Below, one piece after another: positions 17,701-25,397 of a stretch of DNA of 38,289 nt; position 1 is the first letter of the stretch; every line of letters starts with the position of its first letter. The DNA lies in the NCBI GenBank assembly GCA_017408405.1, contig JAFQUP010000097.1, positions 1-38,289 on the forward strand, read 5' to 3'. The notes below the pieces were generated by a model. It had not been told where the DNA came from. It ran no database searches and saw only the letters and a program-made list of their open reading frames with translations. The stretch is from Thermoguttaceae bacterium. Its GTDB lineage: Bacteria > Planctomycetota > Planctomycetia > Pirellulales > Thermoguttaceae. The position numbers and the translations under genes were made by a program.

Positions 17701-18098
17701 GAACGATTAACGGACGTTTGCAGGTCGACGGTAATTTCGTCATTGATTTTGCCGACGGGGCTTTCAACGACACTGGAAACGTTATCGGAGATATCAGCTT
17801 TGGTGAAGATGCCGCGTTGACTTTTCTGCTTCCGGAAAATGGAATTCTTGATGAAGCGGCCTACACGCTATACGCCGCGAATTCCGACGAACTCCTCAAC
17901 GACATGATTGAGCTTTATCAGGAATCGGTCATTGCCGGAACTGCGCCAGAAGGTTTCTCGATCTCCGCCGTCCAGAATGGAATTCTCCTCTCCGCCGCTG
18001 GAATCACTCCTCCCTCTGGTGTTCCGGAACCGGCCGCCTGGATTCTCTTCCTGGCTGGATCCGCCGGACTCTTCTTCATGAAAAAAGTGAAAAAGTAA
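14784..18098 (+). CDS. Giant autotransporter-repeat surface protein with PEP-CTERM tail
   Basis: The 1104-residue product has a long signal peptide (MRYSILQKLGKKGIRNSLFCLAGLAGAVSVNA). The body is a beta-helix built from autotransporter-associated repeats. Three longer modules of roughly 120 residues begin at ~319 (DLTGKGTF), ~531 (NLTGTGIF) and ~783 (GLTGTGTI), and each ends in a consensus block: LEKIGTGTLTL ~442, LEKAGNGTLTI ~645, LIKTGTGTMTI ~899. There is no C-terminal beta-barrel. Instead it ends with a PEP-CTERM sorting signal: VPEP, a hydrophobic segment (AAWILFLAGSAGLFFM), then KKVKK. Exosortase should therefore process it for surface or extracellular display. A frame-extending TTG at 14772 exists, but GGAG (14774-14777) sits 6 nt before ATG 14784. 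It is Asn/Thr/Gly-rich with almost no Cys. Likely an adhesin or sheath-like protein; the exosortase gene is not in the window. Confidence 0.92.
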   Translation: MRYSILQKLGKKGIRNSLFCLAGLAGAVSVNAAVVSTDMTSNSANTAPFTGAEAIEITNGATVTLNAAHNFSGAVTITNGRLILKNENGFKNSTTFNIGTNGILEFASKSPFSSDRGNIPVKTITIEEGGLLNFTAASGDKFANIDHLILNGGTVAGETAHDSYGSYLLRGNITANKSSEISANLTVRGGWGIVGGKTVWSVAENAVLTLSGRVRYAETGTGANPDFPTITKTGSGSLLLTNTALDVHPQAELIISGGTVEAQRSASLHDGKDAVKITVNNGKMLFSGSDNAEIKNDIFIAQDQNAEISSSVSRTYSGDLTGKGTFNVRNNGWVYTYLTGDNSNFEGTLKNVGGVLFFKGNNSATPNAIFHAADIVCFLPNSAENSLFAFGSLTGNGTLRTSIDSAADITIQVGALNQDSVFNGTITDFDRDKNTNYDKAVTLEKIGTGTLTLTNADNKFRNGLTVKNGTLKFTTPGAAGRGSITLTKNTDSEFGKLLYQGNGNVTNSVAIAEGAAFTFISTDDKTTYSGNLTGTGIFEAASNKFLRLDGDNSQFAGTFKSSNAFVFFQNKLSASPNAEYQMTNPFVLKPLEANAVYQFGAVNWTGSEIRYSNETDQNYRNAVISVGHLNKDDYIKTLFQNNIALEKAGNGTLTIEKHPNGNNSYSLGTTVKNGTLKFTHPSVLGTGAVKVTKSSDSEFGTLVYSGTSGTFSNALDLAQGTSFKMNAGGQTLEMTGALTGAGSINTAAGTLNYSGNSSALEHSINIENGAAFRLGKTLTLNGGLTGTGTIINSAYGSRFKGDNALFAGTIQLDQLAYFHNPQSTSANSLYSGNGNIILLLENAQVGDTYEIGALTDNDFVRASSSSNDRPHCVKVGGLNTDFTFNGIFADYTSNRKLGLIKTGTGTMTITADHSKIPLDPVDPDNVKPFSLGAVIENGTLKIAQGAVVGSSENDLFMVNAASGDLLPGICIEGTINGRLQVDGNFVIDFADGAFNDTGNVIGDISFGEDAALTFLLPENGILDEAAYTLYAANSDELLNDMIELYQESVIAGTAPEGFSISAVQNGILLSAAGITPPSGVPEPAAWILFLAGSAGLFFMKKVKK

Positions 18099-18126
18099 CT
18101 CCCAGAGCGGCTTTTCCCAAAAAAAC

Positions 18127-18156
18127 AAAAAAAGAACGGATTTCCGTTCTTTTTTA
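18127..18156. terminator. Bidirectional terminator
   Basis: GAACGG (18134-18139) and CCGTTC (18144-18149) form a stem with loop ATTT, flanked by seven A on the left and six T on the right. It lies between the convergent PEP-CTERM and SDR genes and should work for both. Confidence 0.9.
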
Positions 18157-18172
18157 TTTCATCCTTTTCCCT

Positions 18173-18934
18173 TCAAAATCGTTTTCCTCCGTCAACCGGA
18201 AGAACAACCGCGTTCAGGAATGAGGCTTCCTCCGAGGCAAGAAAAAACATCGCCTCCGCCATATCCTCCGGCGTTCCCCAGCGATTCAAAAGTGAATCCT
18301 TCCGCGCGTACTCTTTCCATGGCTCTGGCGCGTTCAGGCCCCACCGAGTCTGAATCCAGCCCGGAGCGAGGCAGTTTACTCGAACATTCGGTCCCGTCTT
18401 TTGCGCGAGGCATCTCACAAACGACGTCACCGCCCCCTTCGCCGCCGCGAACAGTTCCGCGCTGTCACCCGACATACCCCACTCCACGGCATCCCAGCCG
18501 ATCATAAGAATGACGCCATGACGCCCAGCCTCAACAAGCCGTGACGAAACATTCCGCGCGAGCCTTATCCCCGCCTGAACATCAACTTTCCAGAGGGCCT
18601 CCAGCTTCTCTTCATACGTCCAGTTTTTCCGACTTCCCGTCAAAATATCAACGCCGGCGGCCTGAACAAAAACATCGATTCCGCTGCCGCTCCACCTCCA
18701 GGCGCGTTCAGCGAGTTCATCCTGACTCACCGGACTGCCCAAATCACAAAAAAAAGTCTCTATCTCCGTCCCTGGAAACTCTTCTTTAAGACGCTCAATC
18801 CGTTCCCGATTTTGAAAACCATGAAGAAAAAGACTGTCGCCATTCTCCGCGAAACGTCTGGCCGCCGCGAGTCCAATACCGCCTGTCGCGCCGGTAATGA
18901 GTACTTTACGACCTGAACGGCACGCCTTACTCAT
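18173..18934 (-). CDS. SDR-family protein lacking the catalytic Tyr
   Basis: The 253-residue short-chain dehydrogenase fold has an intact cofactor site: TGATGGIG at 14-21, a CDLG block near 63-66, QAAG near 91-94 in place of NNAG, and PGW at 191-193. The active site is altered. Where YxxxK is expected the sequence reads FAAAK (F162, K166), and the catalytic Ser region reads IGWDAVEWGMSGDS with no Ser at the usual spacing. I recall planctomycete SDRs with a similar GWD...GDS...FxxxKGAV signature, so this may be a conserved variant rather than decay. ATG at 18934 was chosen over GTG at 18940 because GAGGG lies 9 nt before it. The start is 2 nt past the stop of the upstream lipoprotein gene, so the two are coupled. 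Confidence 0.88.
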   Translation of the reverse strand: MSKACRSGRKVLITGATGGIGLAAARRFAENGDSLFLHGFQNRERIERLKEEFPGTEIETFFCDLGSPVSQDELAERAWRWSGSGIDVFVQAAGVDILTGSRKNWTYEEKLEALWKVDVQAGIRLARNVSSRLVEAGRHGVILMIGWDAVEWGMSGDSAELFAAAKGAVTSFVRCLAQKTGPNVRVNCLAPGWIQTRWGLNAPEPWKEYARKDSLLNRWGTPEDMAEAMFFLASEEASFLNAVVLPVDGGKRF

Positions 18935-18936
18935 GA

Positions 18937-19719
18937 TCACATTCCCTCACAATAGATTACGCCGCCGTCCAACGGCACTTCAATTCCATCCACCAGCGCG
19001 GCACCTTCCACTGCCATTTCTCCCGCGCAGCTGCCGCACGACGGGGAATAAGGAACTATCTGCCCTTGAATCCGCGTCTTTCGCTCACCGGTCGAAACCA
19101 CCGGCGGTGCCGCGGTCGGTACTCGTGGTGACGCGCTTTGAGAAACGTAGGGACCGCTGTTACCCGACTGATGAACTCCATTGCCCGGATTCGTGTCTGG
19201 ATTCGTGCTGAATCGGGTAAATGAATTTCCTCGCGATTCCGGCGGAGGCACAGGCGCGTCCACTTTCGGATAAGGATGCTCCTTCATCGAACGAATCACT
19301 TCCACTGATACCCCATGATTCTGCAGCGTTAAAATATCCTGCCCCTGAAGCGGCTGATAAAGACCATGCGTGCGAATATGTGTCATGATGTTCTCATCAC
19401 GAACACCGGACTGGTGCCACCCTAGCACATCACTCACCGTCACCGGACGGGCCATGACCGGACGTCCCGTCGCTCGTTCCATCGCCACTCGATTTCGAGC
19501 GTCATCTTTCACTTCACGGGACGCGAAAAGAGGAACCGAGGAACTCGGCACCGCGGACGGACGCTGTGGATCGTAACCGCTCCCGTTGCCAACATACGCT
19601 CCCTCATGAAGAAGACCCGACGCGCACCCGCTCAATGTCCACAACATAAGAACTGAAGCAAACACGGATTCGCTCAGCCTCAAAAAAATGTTTTCCTTCG
19701 GAAGCATACCTTTCTTCAT
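18937..19719 (-). CDS. Lipoprotein with tandem helical motif
   Basis: The 260-residue product has a signal sequence ending in a clear lipobox (LSGC at 29-32), so it should be lipid-anchored. Residues ~95-147 hold a helical segment: VSDVLGWHQSGVRDENIMTHIRTHGLYQPLQGQDILTLQNHGVSVEVIRSM. It reads as two related helix-turn units (GVRDENI..., GVSVEVI...). I have seen this pattern in planctomycete lipoproteins of unknown function. The remainder is Pro/Ser/Gly-rich and probably disordered, ending with a short Gly/Cys segment (SCGSCAGEM, then VPLDGGVIYCEGM). The start is uncertain: a TTG at 19731 has GGGAGG only 4 nt upstream, while ATG 19719 gives a more usual MKK signal. The SDR gene follows almost without gap. 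Confidence 0.8.
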   Translation of the reverse strand: MKKGMLPKENIFLRLSESVFASVLMLWTLSGCASGLLHEGAYVGNGSGYDPQRPSAVPSSSVPLFASREVKDDARNRVAMERATGRPVMARPVTVSDVLGWHQSGVRDENIMTHIRTHGLYQPLQGQDILTLQNHGVSVEVIRSMKEHPYPKVDAPVPPPESRGNSFTRFSTNPDTNPGNGVHQSGNSGPYVSQSASPRVPTAAPPVVSTGERKTRIQGQIVPYSPSCGSCAGEMAVEGAALVDGIEVPLDGGVIYCEGM

Positions 19720-19787
19720 GGCTCTTCTCAAAAATCCTCCCTTTCACACCTCAACTCACCACACGCGCAAAAAAACATTGCTTCTCC

Positions 19788-19816
19788 ACTTTAACGCAAA
19801 CTCCAATTCAAGTCAA
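19788..19816 (-). promoter_or_regulatory. Promoter of the lipoprotein-SDR operon
   Basis: On the minus strand: TTGACT (19816-19811), 17-nt spacer, TAAAGT (19793-19788), about 57 nt upstream of the TTG/ATG start region. Confidence 0.6.
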
Positions 19817-19898
19817 GCGCAATTTCCATTATTTATTACCCCTTTCAGACGATACAAACGATAAATCGAGAAATTTCACCCCTATCAACACAAAACTT

Positions 19899-19927
19899 TA
19901 ACTTTTTTTCTTTTTTTTTCCTTTTTT
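19899..19927 (+). repeat. Interrupted poly-T tract upstream of second PEP-CTERM promoter
   Basis: T7-C-T9-CC-T6, ending about 24 nt before the -35 box at 19951. It may act as an UP element through A/T-tract bending, or be a slippage-prone tract. Confidence 0.7.
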
Positions 19928-19950
19928 GCCAAAATTTTTCACGAAGTTTC

Positions 19951-19978
19951 TTGATTTTTGGAAAAACTGAAGTAAAAT
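19951..19978 (+). promoter_or_regulatory. Promoter of second PEP-CTERM gene
   Basis: TTGATT (19951-19956), 16-nt spacer, TAAAAT (19973-19978). The transcript would have a leader of about 115 nt with possible stems (GGG/CCC in GGGAAATTCCC near 20037-20047; AACC-CCATT-GGTT at 20082-20094), ending at an ATG with no visible Shine-Dalgarno. Confidence 0.65.
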
Positions 19979-20098
19979 TAATGCTGTCATGGAATCAATT
20001 ATGATTGATTTTCTTTTTGTCAGTACTGGTGCGATCTGGGAAATTCCCCGCAAGGTTCGCTTTTCAGCTCCGTAAACCTTTAACCCCATTGGTTCAAA

Positions 20099-23000
20099 AT
20101 GAAACGGCTTTCGAATTTAGATTTCGCGATTTCCGCTCTCCAAAGACTCCGTCGTCTCTCCCGCGGAAAAGCCGCGCCTAGTAACAAATATCTCGCGCTC
20201 CTCGCCGCACTCGCGTTTACTCCTGGATTCACTTCTGCCGCTACCGTCACCATTGACGGCGGCACCTACACCGCTTCAACCCCATACGTCTCTACCAACG
20301 GCTCTGGAGACAGCTACGTATTCACCAACGGAGGCTATTTCAGCTCAAATTCCTCTGGGAACATCACATATACCGGTACTTTCTCCGGGAATGGAAACAT
20401 CAAACTCCTCTCCACCGCCTCGCGTCCCCAGATCCACTTTAACTCCTCTATGAACGGTTACGCCGGTACCGTCGAAGTCACTGGAAGCAACTGGTTCGCC
20501 ATCAATGACCCGAACAAAGGTTCCGCGGATACGAGATGGATCCTTAACTGCGACCCCGACACAGGTATTCTCCTGAATAATGTCACTTCCTCTCCGGAAG
20601 ACCCGATTCGTTTCGGAACCATTGAATCCAAAGGACGCGTGCGTCCTATCGGAAACCGCGGCGGGATTACCAACTACATCGAAGTCGGAAATCTCATGAC
20701 CGAAGGAACCGTTACCAAATTTTCCGGCGCCATTTACGACTGGAACGGTGACTACACTCACGTCACCAAGGTCGGTGCCGGAACATGGGTGGTGACGAAT
20801 ACTCAATCCTTTACCGGCGGACTTCATATCAAGGAAGGAACACTCCAGATCGGAGACGGCGGCGGAAACGGGAAACTGCAAGACAACCTCAGTGTCATTA
20901 TCGAAGAAGGCGCCTCCTTCGGATACAGCCGCGGCTGGCACCAAAATGAACCTCTGAACCGTAACGAAACTATCCTCGTCAAAGGCGGAACCATCTACCA
21001 GACCGGAGAGCAGACCATGTGTCTGACAAACATCACCTTTGAAAACGGCGGTTTCGTCAAAAGTTACTCCACCAATAATAAAGGTCTGAACCTTAACGAC
21101 CTTAAACTCACAGGCGACAAGGAAAACTCAAGAGTCACTTTCACGACTTCCAAGGATGACATTTACCTCACCGGCTCTCTCACAGGAGGAGAAAATCAGG
21201 AAATCTACCTCACCGGTGTCCGCGGAAAATGGCTCCGTGTGAATGTTACCGATGCCTCCCAATTCTACGGTACCATCACGGCAGGTCCCGGAAACGGCGC
21301 GACAAACACGGGAACATGGATCTCGCTCAACGGCAATGCCATGGATTTCTCCAATGCCACTTTCAATCCCAATCCGGGACAAGGTATTGATGCCGGAATC
21401 CTTCTCGAATACAACCCAACCGACAAAGTCCTGAAACTCGGCGCGGTTTCCGGAAACGGTATTATTCGCACTAACGGATCCAGTGCCAAAGGAAAAACGT
21501 TTAACATTCAGGTTGGTGCCAACAATAAGGACACTGTCTTCTCCGGTGGTTTTGTTACCTATGAAAACAGCAACTATAATATCGAGAAAGTCGGTACCGG
21601 ACGCTGGATCATCGCTTCAAACGGTGATAAATACAAATCTGTTACCGGAACCCTCGAGTATTACTACAATAACTACACCGGTACCACAACCATTACCGAA
21701 GGTACCATCCAGCTCGGCGATTACGACCCTGTCACTCGTACTGGCGGGAAAACCGGTTATCTCGGAAGAACCGACTCGACGAATGCCGCGGATATGACCA
21801 AAATCATCATCGGTGAAAATGGAACCCTTGCCTTTGGCCGCGTCGGTGAAAACGTCAGTTACTATAACAGTATTGAATCGAATGGCGGCACAATTGAAAT
21901 CGTCAATCCCAAACAATCTGACTACCTCGTCCTGCGTGGACCGGTTACCGGCAGCTTCACCAAAACTGGCGAAGGCACTCTCGCCATGGGCTCCTCAAAT
22001 GGCGATAAACTTACCCAAATCACCGTGAAAGAAGGAACCCTGCGAAATTACGCCGCGCACCGCCTTGGTGACGGAAAAACGAAAATCGTCCTTGACGGCG
22101 GGCGTTTTGAGGAAATGGATTCAGGTATCTGGCTCTATAATAAATTTGAAATCCTTTCCGACAGTACCGTTAACACCCCAACAAACTTCGCCATCGCTAC
22201 GGAACTTACCGGTAATTCAAACGCGACATTAAGCGTTACCGGCAATGGAAAACTCGTCCTGGCAGGAAAAACAAATGCCTTCCAAGGAACATTCCATGTC
22301 AAGGATACCGCGACACTTCAAATCGGCGGGAAAAATGACGGACATATTAATAACACCTCAAAAATCATTGTCGACAAAGGGGCTTTCTACGGATACGACA
22401 GATCAGGTGATATAAACAGCCTGATTAAGCCTGGTAATCTTATTACCCTTAGCGGTACCCTCTTCAACGCGGGAGAACGCCCTCTTCAATATACAAACGT
22501 TCACGTCACGAACGAGGGCGCGGCCTTTAAAAACTCCGGTAAAGCCAGACTGATCGCGAATATTAAAAAAGCGGACCACAGTGTCTTTACCTTGGATGGA
22601 AATGCGAATGACAGTGTTGAAATCAGGTTCAGCACCCAGGATAATAACATTTTCATTGACGGAATCAAATCCGTAAATAATTTCAACTCCATCATTTACC
22701 TGAACGAAGGACCACGTTCCAACTTCCTCAACCTCATGGGCGACATGAGTACTTTCCGCGGTACCGTAAAAGTTGAGGGCGACCGTTGGTTCTCTTTCCA
22801 GAGCGGTACAGCTCTTGGAAGTGAATTGGCGGTTTGGGAAACAAACATGACCAAAGACTCCGGTGTCCTTTTTAATTCTTGGGAACTCATCGACAAAACT
22901 GTCAAAATGGGGGACCTCACCGGAAATGGTTACGTCCGCATTGGAAATACCGACACAATGTCCGGCACTATCAACCTGGAAGTCGGTGCGCTCGGAAATG

Positions 23001-23818
23001 ACAGCTCGTTCAGCGGGTATCTCGGACAATACAACAACGACCCGCAAACGCTTCACGTTATCAAAGTCGGTGACGGGACCTGGTCCTTTACCAGCGACAA
23101 TCAGGTCCAGAACATTAACTATAACAACAAAGCGAATATCACAGTGCGTGAAGGTACTCTCGAACTGAAACGCGCCGCGAATCAGGTCTCCGCCGCGGCC
23201 ATGACCGTTGAAGGCGGAACGCTTCTCATCTCCGAAAATAACCAGAAAATCTCCGGCGCGCTCACTCTCAAAGGCGGTGCGCTCAATGTCGCGGAAGGAA
23301 AATCCTTCACTCACGGCACGATCAACGTCACCGGCGGAAGAAGTACAGTCAGCGCGATCAACGGGAATATTGTCGGCAACGTAAACGTCGCCAGCGGTCA
23401 GCTCCGTATCGGGCAGCCCCTCAATCTTACCGGCGACATCTCCCTCACAAACGACTCACTCCTCATGGTGGACGTCAAAGGACCCGGTGTCGCGGATAAA
23501 GTCAAGATTGACGGAAAAGTCATTCTCGATTCCAGTTCAAAAATTGACTGGCTGCTTCCGGAGGAATTCGAAAATCTCGATTACTTTGAACTGTTTACCG
23601 CAGATGAAATCGTAATGGAAGACGGCTCTCCCGTCGATTGGGAAACCGTCATGGAAGACCTTGACGGCTGGGCCGTTTCAGAAGATGAAAACGAATTCGG
23701 CGAAATGGTAGTCGCCCTTACCAAAGATCTCAGTCTACCGGAACCCTCAACTTGGGCTATCATGCTCATGGGCATCTTCGGCATCGGTTTCCTGCGTAAA
23801 AAGAGAACGGCAAAATAA
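20099..23818 (+). CDS. Giant autotransporter-repeat surface protein with PEP-CTERM tail (second copy)
   Basis: The 1239-residue product has an extended N-terminus (~29 basic residues) before the hydrophobic signal core KYLALLAALAFTPGFTSA. Autotransporter-associated beta-strand repeats recur: VTKVGAGTWVV ~222, IEKVGTGRWII ~494, FTKTGEGTLAM ~620, IKVGDGTWSF ~988, each followed by an EGTLQIG-type strand. Longer modules share an outline with the first PEP-CTERM protein (F-x-GT segment, 'GNG-x-IR' strand, 'VGALxxDSxFSG', then the K-VG-GTW block). The C-terminus has an acidic WLLPEEFENLDYFELF segment, then the sorting signal LPEPSTWAIMLMGIFGIGFLRKKRTAK. No beta-barrel is present. The start codon has no Shine-Dalgarno, unlike most genes here. 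Likely a surface fibre or adhesin handled by exosortase. The two genes look like diverged paralogs. Confidence 0.92.
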   Translation: MKRLSNLDFAISALQRLRRLSRGKAAPSNKYLALLAALAFTPGFTSAATVTIDGGTYTASTPYVSTNGSGDSYVFTNGGYFSSNSSGNITYTGTFSGNGNIKLLSTASRPQIHFNSSMNGYAGTVEVTGSNWFAINDPNKGSADTRWILNCDPDTGILLNNVTSSPEDPIRFGTIESKGRVRPIGNRGGITNYIEVGNLMTEGTVTKFSGAIYDWNGDYTHVTKVGAGTWVVTNTQSFTGGLHIKEGTLQIGDGGGNGKLQDNLSVIIEEGASFGYSRGWHQNEPLNRNETILVKGGTIYQTGEQTMCLTNITFENGGFVKSYSTNNKGLNLNDLKLTGDKENSRVTFTTSKDDIYLTGSLTGGENQEIYLTGVRGKWLRVNVTDASQFYGTITAGPGNGATNTGTWISLNGNAMDFSNATFNPNPGQGIDAGILLEYNPTDKVLKLGAVSGNGIIRTNGSSAKGKTFNIQVGANNKDTVFSGGFVTYENSNYNIEKVGTGRWIIASNGDKYKSVTGTLEYYYNNYTGTTTITEGTIQLGDYDPVTRTGGKTGYLGRTDSTNAADMTKIIIGENGTLAFGRVGENVSYYNSIESNGGTIEIVNPKQSDYLVLRGPVTGSFTKTGEGTLAMGSSNGDKLTQITVKEGTLRNYAAHRLGDGKTKIVLDGGRFEEMDSGIWLYNKFEILSDSTVNTPTNFAIATELTGNSNATLSVTGNGKLVLAGKTNAFQGTFHVKDTATLQIGGKNDGHINNTSKIIVDKGAFYGYDRSGDINSLIKPGNLITLSGTLFNAGERPLQYTNVHVTNEGAAFKNSGKARLIANIKKADHSVFTLDGNANDSVEIRFSTQDNNIFIDGIKSVNNFNSIIYLNEGPRSNFLNLMGDMSTFRGTVKVEGDRWFSFQSGTALGSELAVWETNMTKDSGVLFNSWELIDKTVKMGDLTGNGYVRIGNTDTMSGTINLEVGALGNDSSFSGYLGQYNNDPQTLHVIKVGDGTWSFTSDNQVQNINYNNKANITVREGTLELKRAANQVSAAAMTVEGGTLLISENNQKISGALTLKGGALNVAEGKSFTHGTINVTGGRSTVSAINGNIVGNVNVASGQLRIGQPLNLTGDISLTNDSLLMVDVKGPGVADKVKIDGKVILDSSSKIDWLLPEEFENLDYFELFTADEIVMEDGSPVDWETVMEDLDGWAVSEDENEFGEMVVALTKDLSLPEPSTWAIMLMGIFGIGFLRKKRTAK

Positions 23819-23845
23819 AACAGCCTTCCGTCTCTAAAATACCTC

Positions 23846-23905
23846 AGCTCATCCGCCTGCCTGCCTAATCAGACGGATGAGCTTCCCCCCCAGCGCGTTC
23901 GCGCT
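23846..23905 (+). terminator. Two hairpins after the second PEP-CTERM gene
   Basis: AGCTCATCCG (23846-23855) pairs perfectly with CGGATGAGCT (23874-23883) and extends inward past one mismatch with CTG/CAG; it is followed by a C-run rather than T. A second hairpin AGCGC-GTTC-GCGCT (23892-23905) is followed by TTT. A palindrome CATTAATTAATG (23908-23919) comes next, just before the downstream AAAGGAG ribosome site. Confidence 0.6.
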
Positions 23906-23944
23906 TTCATTAATTAATGATTCTCACGAAAAAAGGAGTTTCTT

Positions 23945-25240
23945 ATGCTTAATCGTCGTGAAATGCTCAAAACCTCACTGGCAACAGGACTTTTCCTGCC
24001 GGGAATTTCCGGGCTTGCTTTTGGAGACGACTCCCCAAATGAACGTGTCAACGTTGCCTTGATCGGTATTGGCGGACAGGGTGGACACCAGGTCGGCGGA
24101 CTGCGTTCCCAAAACGTCGTTGCCCTCTGCGACTGTGACGACGCGCGCGCGGGAAATGTCTACGAAAAATTTCCAAACGCGAAAAAGTACTACGATTACC
24201 GAAAAATGTTTGACGAAATGTCGAATCAATTCGAGGCAGTCGCAGTCAGTACGCCAGACCATACTCATTTTCATCCTTCATGGATTGCCATGTCCCTCAA
24301 CAAGCATCTCTATCTTGAGAAGCCCATGGCGCACTGCGTGAAGGAATGTCGAATTCTGGAAGAAATGGCCCGTGAAAAGAAACTGGCCACTCAGCTCGGA
24401 ATGCAGCGGCATGCCATGCCCGCCATGCGACGCACGATCGAAGCGGTCAAATCCGGCGCAATAGGCGAAATTACCCACGTCTTCAGCAGGGTCGGAGGTG
24501 ACCGCGGAATGCCGGCTCCGCTTGATTTCTCCAAACCGATACCCGCGAACCTTGACTGGGAAGCCTGGATTGGACCCGCGAAATTCCGTCCCTATTCCGA
24601 TGGTCTTTGCCCGTACAAATGGCGCTTTTGGTGGGATTACGGCACAGGCGAAACGGGCAACTGGTGCTGCCACATCCTTGAAATCCCCTTCTGGGCACTG
24701 GATCTCACCTACCCGGAAAAAGTATCTGCCGTCGGCCCCGAAGTTGACCCGGAACGCACGTCAAAAGAAATGCACGTCGTTTTCGACTTCCCCGCAATCG
24801 AGGGACGCAAAGCCGTTAAACTCTACTGGTCCCATGGCGGTTTCAATCCGGAAATCAGAAAATATCGTGATCAGTTCCCCGGCATAAAAATGGGAAATAA
24901 CTTCTTTGTCGGCACAAAGGGCGTCATTTCTTGCGATTTCGGCTGGCATGAAGTCCATCTCTTTGACAAACAGGCCGTTTACCAGGCTCCGCCTGAATCC
25001 ATCCCGGCATCTCCCGGTTTCCACCGTGAATGGATCAACGCCATTAAAGGCGGAGAACCGGCCACGTGCAATTTCGACTACAGCGCGAAAATCGCGGAAG
25101 CGGGACTCCTTGGAAACGCCGCGTACCGTGTCGGAGCGAAAGAGGCCATTCGATGGGACTGGAAAGCGATCAAATCTCCAGACTGCTCCGCCATTGATGA
25201 ATTCAATTATCCGAAATATCGAAAAGGTTGGGAAATCTAA
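23945..25240 (+). CDS. Tat-exported Gfo/Idh/MocA family oxidoreductase (second)
   Basis: The 431-residue product has a short twin-arginine signal (NRREMLK at 3-9, core SLATGLFLPGISGLAFG). The Rossmann loop is GIGGQGG (41-47). STPDHTH (~102-108) and EKP at 125-127 are the family landmarks. The C-terminal half has WRFWWDYGTGETGNWCCHILEIPFWAL, corresponding to the usual G-x-x-G-DxxxHxxD substrate region, with Cys-Cys-His where many members have DMGCH. It belongs to a different subgroup from the copy at 489-1787, so it is not a recent duplicate. AAAGGAG lies 6 nt before the ATG. A sugar oxidoreduction role in the periplasm is inferred. The unknown 867-residue secreted protein follows after about 150 nt. 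Confidence 0.92.
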   Translation: MLNRREMLKTSLATGLFLPGISGLAFGDDSPNERVNVALIGIGGQGGHQVGGLRSQNVVALCDCDDARAGNVYEKFPNAKKYYDYRKMFDEMSNQFEAVAVSTPDHTHFHPSWIAMSLNKHLYLEKPMAHCVKECRILEEMAREKKLATQLGMQRHAMPAMRRTIEAVKSGAIGEITHVFSRVGGDRGMPAPLDFSKPIPANLDWEAWIGPAKFRPYSDGLCPYKWRFWWDYGTGETGNWCCHILEIPFWALDLTYPEKVSAVGPEVDPERTSKEMHVVFDFPAIEGRKAVKLYWSHGGFNPEIRKYRDQFPGIKMGNNFFVGTKGVISCDFGWHEVHLFDKQAVYQAPPESIPASPGFHREWINAIKGGEPATCNFDYSAKIAEAGLLGNAAYRVGAKEAIRWDWKAIKSPDCSAIDEFNYPKYRKGWEI

Positions 25241-25268
25241 TTTTTCAGCCCTCATCCAATCATAAAAT

Positions 25269-25298
25269 TTGAATAATGGGAAAGTTTTGAGGTAAATT
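25269..25298 (+). promoter_or_regulatory. Candidate promoter of the 867-residue secreted protein
   Basis: TTGAAT (25269-25274), 18-nt spacer, TAAATT (25293-25298). This is weaker than the TAAAAT promoters elsewhere. Confidence 0.45.
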
Positions 25299-25397
25299 GC
25301 CTGAAAAGTATTTTCTCCGGCAACATCACGCCTCACTTCCCCATTATTCTGTTTCTCGATAATGAAATCTTCCACCCTCAAAGACCTGGAGAACGCC

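Noticed and set aside
14784..18098. Type V autotransporter with its own translocator
   Set aside because: The C-terminus is a PEP-CTERM signal, not a 12-strand barrel; the repeats alone do not imply self-secretion.
22403..23314. Long open frame (303 codons) antisense to the second PEP-CTERM gene
   Set aside because: It lies wholly inside a clear repeat-protein gene, has no recognisable domain and arises from the biased composition of that gene. The same applies to 8539-9285, 35785-36624 and 5601-6191.
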